In this document: positions 56,923-64,000 of the stretch, one piece after another | How positions within the stretch are numbered: the first letter of the stretch is position 1 | Layout of the letters: each line of letters opens with the position of its first letter | IMG/VR virus record: IMGVR_UViG_3300036406_000522 | Location: 1 to 64,000 of that record | Source of the DNA: a virus | Strand: one strand, 5' to 3' | Length of the DNA: 64,000 nt | The notes under the pieces: model-generated | What the model was told of the DNA's origin: nothing | Databases searched by the model: none | Seen by the model: the letters and a program-made list of their open reading frames with translations, nothing else | Made by a program: the position numbers and the translations under genes

Positions 56923-59900
56923 TGGCTACGATCCTTTTACGTGAAACTGGAACTAGCACTGGTAGCACTGTAAAAGGTGCTCCATTGACTAACGCTGAGC
57001 TCGACACGACAATTGACAATATCAATAAGATCATCTCGGGTGATACACAAGGCTTGACCGCTAATGGAACGGTCTTGAATGCTGCTAGCAAACTGTATCT
57101 TGATGGCAGTTTCGCAGGTAATACCTATCTGACTGAATCTAGCGACAATGTAATTGATTTTGTAGCAGGTACTGTCAATACACTCAGACTGAATGCAGTG
57201 GGAGCTACAGTAACAGGCAACTTGGTTGTAACTGGGGCGCTCTCAGCAGCTAGAGTCAACGGCAACACCATCAGCACCGGAACCGGAACGCTCACGCTAG
57301 GTGCAGGCAAGGTCCTGACTGCAAGCAATACCCTGACGCTGACTGGCACTGACGGCACGACGATGACGTTCCCGACGACGAGCGCTACCATCGCCCGGAC
57401 TGACGCAGCGAACACCTTCACCGGCACGCAAACGATTGGCGCATTGGTTGCGACGACGGTGAATGGGAACACGATAACAACCGGAACTGGCGTCCTGACA
57501 ATAGCGGCATCTAAAACCTTCACGTCGAGCAACACTCTTACTCTCGCCGGCACTGACGGCAGCACACTCAGCATCGGCACGGGCGGTACGCTCGGCACGT
57601 CGGCGTACATCACGCTTGGCGCAAACGTTGGGACGTGGCTGGCGACTCCTAGCAGCGCAAACCTTGCGGCAGTGGTAACAGACGAAACCGGCACGGGTGC
57701 TTTGGTCTTTGCCAACACCCCAACGCTCGTAGCCCCTGTTCTCGGCGTAGCCACAGCGACCAGTATCAACGGCAATACCATCACCACCGGAACCGGAACG
57801 CTCACGCTAGGCGCAGGATCAACGCTGGCTACCTCGGCAACGAACAGTATCACGCTGACATCCACCGGCGCAACGAACGTCACCCTGCCGACTACAGGAA
57901 CGCTCGCCACTCAAGGATACGTCGATGGATTGGTCGTTGGTCTGCTCGATGATCGCGGTAGCTATGACGCTTCAGTAAATACGTTTCCAGCTTCAGGAGG
58001 TAGTGGTACGGCAGGGGCCATCCTTAAAGGCGACCTTTGGTATATCAGTGTCGCAGGGACACTAGGGGGGACTGCTGTAGGTATTGGGGATTCTGTCAGA
58101 GCGCTAACTGATACACCGAGCCAAACAGCCGGAAATTGGAGTGCGCTGGAAAGCAACATTGGTTACGTGCCGGCGAATCGCGATGCGGCCAATGTCTTTA
58201 CCGGCGTGCAAACGATGACATCCCCGGCAATCACAACGCCAGCATTTACCGGGGCATTCAGCGGGGCGTATTCATTGGGTGGGACACCAACGATTAATGT
58301 CGCCGCTGCTGTTGGAGGTGCTTGGACTGCCGCAGCGACATGGACCCTTCCCGCCTTCACCCTCGGCGGCACAGTCTCCGGTGGCGGCAATCAGATCAAC
58401 AACGTTGTCATAGGAACGATTACTCCGCTGGCGGGGGCATTTACTACGGTGAGTGCTACAGGTGTCATCTCTGCGACCACAGCGTCATCTGGCTTCACTG
58501 CTGGAGTAGCTGCAGGGTTCGGATACTATGGTAATTTTGGTGCTACATCATTCATGCAGATGTATGGTGCGACAGGTGCATCTCCCTATGCTATCCGGTT
58601 TGTTGTGAATGCTTTAGAAAGAGCCTTGATCGACACGACAGGCCTCTCTATACGAGCTGCTGATAAGTTGTACCTCGATGGAGCAGGCAGTGGCCTAAGT
58701 GGTGGTGATACCTACATCACTGAGTCGAGCGCTAATGTGCTGGATCTGTATGCTGGTGGTGTGCGCGGAATTCGTAGCACAAGCGGTGCGCTCACACTAG
58801 GAATAGATGGTTCGTACAGCCATACGCTTAATGGTACGGTTGCCCAGACTACACGCAATAGCATAATTGCATTCAACATTACAGGTGCCACAACTGGCTG
58901 GTCTGGGTATCGCATTGCTAATACAGGCTGCGCTCTCCTCATGGGTGTCGCTTCATCGACTGGAACATTGTTCACAGGATCAACAGCTTACAGTGCTGGT
59001 ATTGGCACAGAAGGTGCGCTACCTCTCGAGTTCGCCACGAACTCGGTAGTCAGAGCTGTACTATCTGCGGCTGGTAATCTGGCAATCGGTTCGACAGCCA
59101 AGCTGTATCTCGATGGGGTAGCCGCTGCTGGTAATACTTACCTTGTAGAGTCAGCCGCCGACGTCCTGGACGCTTACGTTGGTGGTGTTAACACGCTCAA
59201 ACTAACAGCTGTGTTGACCACAATCGCCACCGCTGTATCTGTACCTGACCTGTCCGCAGCAGTCATCGACAAAACGGTCTTCCCAGGTGTAATCGTAGAT
59301 ACCTTTATCTATGACACCGCTAAGGACTCTGACGGTGGCGCTTGGAGAAAGCGCTGTTCACATACGTCTTGGGAGAATGAGACACTGTCAGGTAACTGGC
59401 TAGGAAGTGCTGCTAACGAGGCCGGTGCGAGAGCTATTGCAGGTGCAACGACTAACAGTTACTACTATGATACTACAGCTGCGATGTTCTACAAGCTGAA
59501 TGCAGGTAGTGGCGTTACGCAAGTCTACAGAGGTAGTGCACGACAGTTCCCGGCGCAGGTATTGATTACCGTTGAAGCGGCGCGGGTGGTGCTTTGGGAC
59601 TTGACGCAGGCGGGTACGCCGATGTGGAGGGTGTTCTTTCCATCCACCAGTGCTGGCGCGTATTCGTGGTGGTACACCGGAGCAAGTCGTTACGCAACGT
59701 GCGTTGCTGCCGCGAATGGGATTGTGGTGTTTGGCACGGCTGTTGATTGGGGGCTGCTGAGCATAGATTTTGTTGTTGATGTTGTAGGGGCATACCAGAC
59801 GACAGTAGGTTTATCGGGCCGTTGCATCAGCGGGTGTGTCACTACACACACCTTGGCTACGCTTAGTAGTGGTCGCGGCGCGATAGTCAGCAACACCATC

Positions 59901-61877
59901 AACGACGTCGCCATGACCGTCCTGCCCAACGCTCCTGTAGATATCGCCACGGGCCTGCCGGTGCCGACGATTGCCGTGGCAACGGCTGGGGGTGTGAGTG
60001 TCATCAGGGGTGATGGCACGGTCGTCAACTCAAGCAACACAAGCTCCCATCCAGCCGTCGCGTTTGATAAATATGGGTACGTTTGGCATAACGGCAATAG
60101 TGCCGGTGCTTACTTGCAATATGCGAATCTGCAAACCATTGCAGCGTCATTTGTATGGAGCGTGGTGACGACACCGTACCCTCTGCCGGCACCGGCCACA
60201 TCAGGGGCGATAAACGGTAGATCTATGCCGCTCTCGCTCGGAAGCGTGATTCCTAACGCTTCAGATGCTGGCTTAGCTTTGTTGCTTGCAAACAGGGCAA
60301 CTCCCTCGTCTAGCCTTGTGGCTTATGTTAGCAAGGCCTACAACTCCGGCTGGATGCCCGGCAACATTCGCGGTGCATGGTTGGCGGACATCGTGGCCGA
60401 GACTCTAACTGGTACAGAGTTGGTGACGAACGGGACATTTGCGACGGATACGACGGGGTGGTCTGCATCGACTGCAACCCTCTCAGCCGTTGCTGGGGCC
60501 TTAAATGTCGCCAATATAGGGGGCACCAACGGCTATGCATATCAATCCTTCACAACGGTTGTTGGAAAAACCTACACGCTGTCATTCAGCTACACCAAAG
60601 ATACTTCATCTGGCATGACGTATGGCATCAGTACAAGTCAAGGAGGCGCAACTCTCGGCGGTGCAACCCTATCTTCAACACAGCTTGTTGCGGCTACCTT
60701 CGTGGCAACCTCGACCACGACTTACTTGTACTTTGCTAACAGTCAAGCGGTGGATTTGCGTAACAGTATCCTCGACAACATCTCCTGCCGCCGCGCCGAC
60801 GTCGACCGCAGCGTCAAAGCAAAGGGCTTGCAAGTATTCGGTTCGCTGACCAAAACAGCAGTAGCTAGTGGTTCGCAGTTAGTAGGCTACAGCGGCTTTA
60901 GCGCGGCGAACTACCTTGAGCAGCCGTACAACTCCGATCTGGATTTCGGGACGGGTGACTTCTGCATCATGGGGTGGCTGAAGTCAGGAGGCGCAGACGA
61001 CTACGCGTTTGGTTTGAGGAATTTAGTTGTCATCGGATCTAACCAGACCACAGGCACCCTCTACTACTATGACGCTACTGCTGGAAATTTGAATGACGGG
61101 GTAACAGTAGGAACTAGCTCTGATTGGAAATTCGTAGTTGCCGTCCGTCGATCAGGGGTTGTCAGTTTTTATATAAATGCAGGCACCCCGGTCACAGGCA
61201 ACAGTACGCAGAACTTAGGAACCTCTGGTGTCTTAACTATTGGAAATCTGCAAGGTGGGGACTCGCGTCCCTGGGGTGGCTCGCTCGCCCTCTGGCGCGC
61301 ATCTGCAACCACCCCCAGCGCCGAGCAAATCCGCCATATCTACGAAACCGAACGTCCACTGTTCGAGGCGAATGCCTCTTGCGTCCTCGCCGGTAGCAGC
61401 AACGCCGTCACCGCGATTGCCTATGATGACGAAACCGATTTACTACATGTCGGCACGTCCTACGGTAGGTCCACTTTCAAGGGACTTGTGCGTACTGCAT
61501 CTGAAGCTACAGCTGTAGGTTCCATCACAGCACTATCAGCTTCTGGCGGTATTATTGCACAAAGCGGTACTAGCGGTGCAGACGTCTATATTCCAGCTAT
61601 GAGTCTCCGCGAGGAACTTGCAAGGAAAGCTGAGCAGACAGCTAAATTAGGCGCAGTATTAGAGCCTCGTTGGTTCACCGCGACTTCTAGTCAAGTAGCC
61701 TTCCCGATGCCAATGGGATGGAAACCTAAGTTTGTATATCGCAACAGCCAATTAATTCGCCCTGATGCGAACGATTACAGTGACACCTTCGACGGCTTTA
61801 TCTGGACTTCAACGCTGATAGATGCTTGCACGACTGGTGACTTTATATGCATTATGGGAGTAAGAACTAATGGCTAA
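56922..61877 (+). CDS. Long tail fibre with repeats, carbohydrate-binding and LamG-like domains
   Basis: 1651 residues. The first 350 residues contain repeated NGNTITTGTGTLTLGAG and SNTLTLTGTDGT blocks, a beta-helix-like shaft. KLYLDG..NTYLxES modules recur three times and continue in the next gene. Residues about 1165-1305 resemble a CBM4/9-type jelly roll (ELVTNGTFATDTTGWS), and about 1325-1460 a LamG/concanavalin-like domain (LDFGTGDFCIMGWL...WKFVVAVRRSG). GC content switches between blocks, so it is mosaic. Predicted to bind host surface sugar. Confidence 0.85.
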   Translation: MATILLRETGTSTGSTVKGAPLTNAELDTTIDNINKIISGDTQGLTANGTVLNAASKLYLDGSFAGNTYLTESSDNVIDFVAGTVNTLRLNAVGATVTGNLVVTGALSAARVNGNTISTGTGTLTLGAGKVLTASNTLTLTGTDGTTMTFPTTSATIARTDAANTFTGTQTIGALVATTVNGNTITTGTGVLTIAASKTFTSSNTLTLAGTDGSTLSIGTGGTLGTSAYITLGANVGTWLATPSSANLAAVVTDETGTGALVFANTPTLVAPVLGVATATSINGNTITTGTGTLTLGAGSTLATSATNSITLTSTGATNVTLPTTGTLATQGYVDGLVVGLLDDRGSYDASVNTFPASGGSGTAGAILKGDLWYISVAGTLGGTAVGIGDSVRALTDTPSQTAGNWSALESNIGYVPANRDAANVFTGVQTMTSPAITTPAFTGAFSGAYSLGGTPTINVAAAVGGAWTAAATWTLPAFTLGGTVSGGGNQINNVVIGTITPLAGAFTTVSATGVISATTASSGFTAGVAAGFGYYGNFGATSFMQMYGATGASPYAIRFVVNALERALIDTTGLSIRAADKLYLDGAGSGLSGGDTYITESSANVLDLYAGGVRGIRSTSGALTLGIDGSYSHTLNGTVAQTTRNSIIAFNITGATTGWSGYRIANTGCALLMGVASSTGTLFTGSTAYSAGIGTEGALPLEFATNSVVRAVLSAAGNLAIGSTAKLYLDGVAAAGNTYLVESAADVLDAYVGGVNTLKLTAVLTTIATAVSVPDLSAAVIDKTVFPGVIVDTFIYDTAKDSDGGAWRKRCSHTSWENETLSGNWLGSAANEAGARAIAGATTNSYYYDTTAAMFYKLNAGSGVTQVYRGSARQFPAQVLITVEAARVVLWDLTQAGTPMWRVFFPSTSAGAYSWWYTGASRYATCVAAANGIVVFGTAVDWGLLSIDFVVDVVGAYQTTVGLSGRCISGCVTTHTLATLSSGRGAIVSNTINDVAMTVLPNAPVDIATGLPVPTIAVATAGGVSVIRGDGTVVNSSNTSSHPAVAFDKYGYVWHNGNSAGAYLQYANLQTIAASFVWSVVTTPYPLPAPATSGAINGRSMPLSLGSVIPNASDAGLALLLANRATPSSSLVAYVSKAYNSGWMPGNIRGAWLADIVAETLTGTELVTNGTFATDTTGWSASTATLSAVAGALNVANIGGTNGYAYQSFTTVVGKTYTLSFSYTKDTSSGMTYGISTSQGGATLGGATLSSTQLVAATFVATSTTTYLYFANSQAVDLRNSILDNISCRRADVDRSVKAKGLQVFGSLTKTAVASGSQLVGYSGFSAANYLEQPYNSDLDFGTGDFCIMGWLKSGGADDYAFGLRNLVVIGSNQTTGTLYYYDATAGNLNDGVTVGTSSDWKFVVAVRRSGVVSFYINAGTPVTGNSTQNLGTSGVLTIGNLQGGDSRPWGGSLALWRASATTPSAEQIRHIYETERPLFEANASCVLAGSSNAVTAIAYDDETDLLHVGTSYGRSTFKGLVRTASEATAVGSITALSASGGIIAQSGTSGADVYIPAMSLREELARKAEQTAKLGAVLEPRWFTATSSQVAFPMPMGWKPKFVYRNSQLIRPDANDYSDTFDGFIWTSTLIDACTTGDFICIMGVRTNG

Positions 61878-64000
61878 GACACCTCTTAGAGTTATCCAAA
61901 ATGCCATAGCCGTAGCTGCCCTATCTAAGATCTACTTAGATGGGGTGGCAGGTGGTGGTAATACGTATTTAGTAGAGTCTGCTGATAACGTGATGGACTT
62001 TTATGCTGGTAATGTGAAGACGTTATCGCTAACAGCGACGGGGGCGGCTGTCACTGGGACGCTGAGTGCAACTGGTGTTACTACCGTCCAAGCAGGTACA
62101 GCCCTCCTCCCCGCTATCATCCCCACAGGCGATCCCAACACTGGAGTATGGTTCCCAGCTGCAGATACCGTCGCTGTCAGCACTGGCGGCACGGAGCGGA
62201 TGCGGATTGATACGAGCGGGAATGTAGGGATTGGTACTGCATCAGCATTAACCATTGACGCCGCGAATGGCGTAGCAGATTTAGTAGTAGGGTCTGGCTC
62301 GGGTTCAGCCGGGGTGACAATTTATACCGGAACAACAGGCGTTGGTGGGCTTGCTTTCGCTGATGGAACGACTACGACAGATACTTACATGGGGTATCTG
62401 TCCTACCAGCACACCTCCAACGCAATGCTGTTTTATACAGCCGCAACCGAAAAGATGCGGATTGATACGAGTGGAAATGTAACGCAAAAAGCCGCGAGCA
62501 TAGCCAGTACGACTTTCGGTTCTGCTAACTTGATGGTGCATGTTACTGATGCCGTTGCTGCTGATATAGGCGGATCAATCAGTCTTGGTGGGGCTTACAC
62601 CGGCACCACGATGGGGACTTTTGGCAAGATTTCTGGGCGCAAATCGAACGCCACTGACAATAACGCGAATGGCTATTTGCAGTTCTCAACCGCAACAAAT
62701 GGTGTTGGCCTTACCGAGAAGATGCGGATTGATTCGAGTGGGAATGTAGGGATAGGTAACAATCCAACCGCTTCTGTCGGCGAACTGCAAGTCACTGGAA
62801 CAGTGTTCGCTACCAGTACAGTTCGTGTAGGCGCTACTGGTTCGACAGCATATTCTGGCGGCATTGAAAACCTGAGCAATACTTCCCGGTCAATCGCAAT
62901 AGAGGCCGACCCAACTAACGTGGGGGCGAGTAGTCTTCTCCTGTTCAAGGTGGATGGAACAGAGAAGATGCGGATTGATTCCAGTGGGAATGTGGGGATT
63001 GGAACCACGCCCGGTTTTACAAACCTAGCATTGGGTATGGAGATTCAGACAGCCTCTGCCTCTACTGGTTTGAGGATTGAGCGGACTACCACAAACCCGA
63101 GCAACGCAGAGTTATTTGCTGGCGCTGACGTTGTTTCGCTCAACACAATCGGCGCTTACCCGCTTACCTTTGGAACGACCAATACCGAACGGATGCGGAT
63201 TGATTCAAGTGGGAATGTGGGGATTGGTGTTGCACCGACTTCCGGGTTTAGGGTGGACAACTTTGGTGGTTACTTCAGGCAAAGAAACAATTCAGTAATC
63301 AACGCGGCAGCGAGTGATGGCACTAATTCGCTGATGCTGCAATCAAACGGCTCCACTGGAGAGTGCGCGGTTATTGCTGCGGGCAACTCCTTCTTGACTT
63401 TCTACACATCTGCCTCGGCCACTCCCACGGAGAAAATGCGGATTGATTCAAGTGGGAATGTCTCGATAGCTACAGGTGCGCTCACACTGAGCAATGCTGC
63501 ATCAACCGTGGCACTGGGCACTGCGACAGGCTTCGGGTCATTGGTTAATTCTGGTGGCACCACCGGGATTACTGTCTATGGTGCAACTCACGCCACTGTG
63601 CCTAATGGCATCAGCGTTGTCACAGCTGGTAGCGAAAAGATGCGGATTGATGCGAGTGGGGTTATTACCGCATATGGTTCGTACGCTTCTGCTCAGTCTG
63701 GAGCTAAGTTCTCCTATAGAGCCGGGGGAAATAATTTCGAGTGGGGGCACCCCAATACCGCTGGATATGGGAGCAACTTAGGTTGTTCTGTTGGTACTGG
63801 TCAACCCTTTATCGCGTTGAGCTGCGAGGCGGGAACGACCAACAATACCTTCCGCACTAGAGGTATTGCCGGTTCTATCATAACGACAGATAACGCTGGG
63901 GGCATGTTGTTTGCCAGAGTTCCCACAGCTTCTGCTGATAATCAAGCATACGTAGAGAGTATGCGGATTGATAGCGTTGGTCAGATAACAGGTGGCAACT
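61870..64000 (+). CDS. Second tail fibre, incomplete at the right edge
   Basis: About 710 residues visible from ATG 61,870 (overlapping the previous gene by 8 bases); the frame is open at the window end. It begins with a KIYLDG..NTYLVES module like the previous fibre and then has eight copies of the MRIDxSGNVxIG motif, spaced about 204-323 bp apart, a pattern found in fibres that trimerise and often end in an intramolecular S74 chaperone; that end would be outside the window. Confidence 0.85.
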   Translation, partial: MAKTPLRVIQNAIAVAALSKIYLDGVAGGGNTYLVESADNVMDFYAGNVKTLSLTATGAAVTGTLSATGVTTVQAGTALLPAIIPTGDPNTGVWFPAADTVAVSTGGTERMRIDTSGNVGIGTASALTIDAANGVADLVVGSGSGSAGVTIYTGTTGVGGLAFADGTTTTDTYMGYLSYQHTSNAMLFYTAATEKMRIDTSGNVTQKAASIASTTFGSANLMVHVTDAVAADIGGSISLGGAYTGTTMGTFGKISGRKSNATDNNANGYLQFSTATNGVGLTEKMRIDSSGNVGIGNNPTASVGELQVTGTVFATSTVRVGATGSTAYSGGIENLSNTSRSIAIEADPTNVGASSLLLFKVDGTEKMRIDSSGNVGIGTTPGFTNLALGMEIQTASASTGLRIERTTTNPSNAELFAGADVVSLNTIGAYPLTFGTTNTERMRIDSSGNVGIGVAPTSGFRVDNFGGYFRQRNNSVINAAASDGTNSLMLQSNGSTGECAVIAAGNSFLTFYTSASATPTEKMRIDSSGNVSIATGALTLSNAASTVALGTATGFGSLVNSGGTTGITVYGATHATVPNGISVVTAGSEKMRIDASGVITAYGSYASAQSGAKFSYRAGGNNFEWGHPNTAGYGSNLGCSVGTGQPFIALSCEAGTTNNTFRTRGIAGSIITTDNAGGMLFARVPTASADNQAYVESMRIDSVGQITGGN
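62195..63990 (+). repeat. Eight dispersed MRIDSSGNVGIG-coding repeats
   Basis: Nearly identical segments of about 36 bp (ATGCGGATTGAT core) at about 62,197, 62,450, 62,718, 62,961, 63,187, 63,431, 63,635 and 63,958. DNA as well as protein is conserved, offering sites for recombination between fibre modules. Confidence 0.9.

Noticed and set aside
57125-57910. 261-codon minus-strand frame in the fibre gene
   Set aside because: Val/Pro-rich translation of a repetitive Thr/Gly fibre segment, a typical composition artefact.

Overview
The window is a continuous stretch of a large tailed bacteriophage (long-tailed, siphovirus-type) genome. Every gene I can support, about 90, lies on the + strand. 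Genes are tightly packed, often with ATGA or TAATG overlaps, and both ends of the window cut through genes. The host is probably a Gram-negative bacterium: there are two small lipoproteins with lipoboxes, and the tape-measure protein carries peptidoglycan-hydrolase-like signatures. No host genes, integrase, repressor or CRISPR array are visible, so a lytic life style is the simplest reading.

Layout. Bases 1-17,200 hold nucleotide metabolism and T7-style replication: a dATP/dGTP diphosphohydrolase-like protein, a family A DNA polymerase with proofreading domain, a flap/5' exonuclease, a primase-helicase, a B12-dependent (class II) ribonucleotide reductase, an ATP-dependent DNA ligase, a nucleotidyltransferase-fold protein and a DHH phosphoesterase, with many small unknown genes and two homing-endonuclease-like genes between them. 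Bases 17,200-25,600 hold small accessory genes, one abundantly coded unknown protein (17,521-18,108), several structured non-coding segments, three tRNA genes (Ile-CAU, Leu-UAA, Thr-UGU) with homing-endonuclease-like neighbours, and two tandem mini-lipoproteins. A strong terminator with a 23-T run closes this region. Bases 25,600-40,000 hold packaging and head genes (terminase small and large subunits, portal, MuF-type protein, scaffold, major capsid, connectors, tail terminator, tail tube, tail chaperones). Bases 40,000-64,000 hold the tape measure, tail tip and a series of fibre and receptor-binding proteins.

Main discovery. The gene after the portal (30,203-34,837) is not an ordinary MuF minor head protein. 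Its N-terminus is MuF-like, but its C-terminal two thirds carries the complete motif set of a single-subunit RNA polymerase of the T7/N4 virion-RNAP kind: DxxAR, motif A Asp, motif B R-K-M-Y-G with exact T7 spacing, the N-H-D signature, and the His-Asp of motif C. The natural inference is an RNA polymerase built into the capsid and injected with the DNA, so that early transcription would not need host RNAP.

Possible supporting control elements are a 38-39 bp near-identical intergenic element at 25,192 and 54,954 (its first 12 bases recur at 17,397), a 12-bp tandem iteron array just upstream of the terminase genes, several compact 3-nt-loop hairpins, a 142-nt structured element closed by an 18-bp perfect inverted repeat (18,677-18,818), and a three-way-junction element at 21,378-21,469. 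Two of the three tRNAs carry swapped 19-56 elbow base pairs that remain complementary. All functional statements are from reading the sequence; no database search was run.
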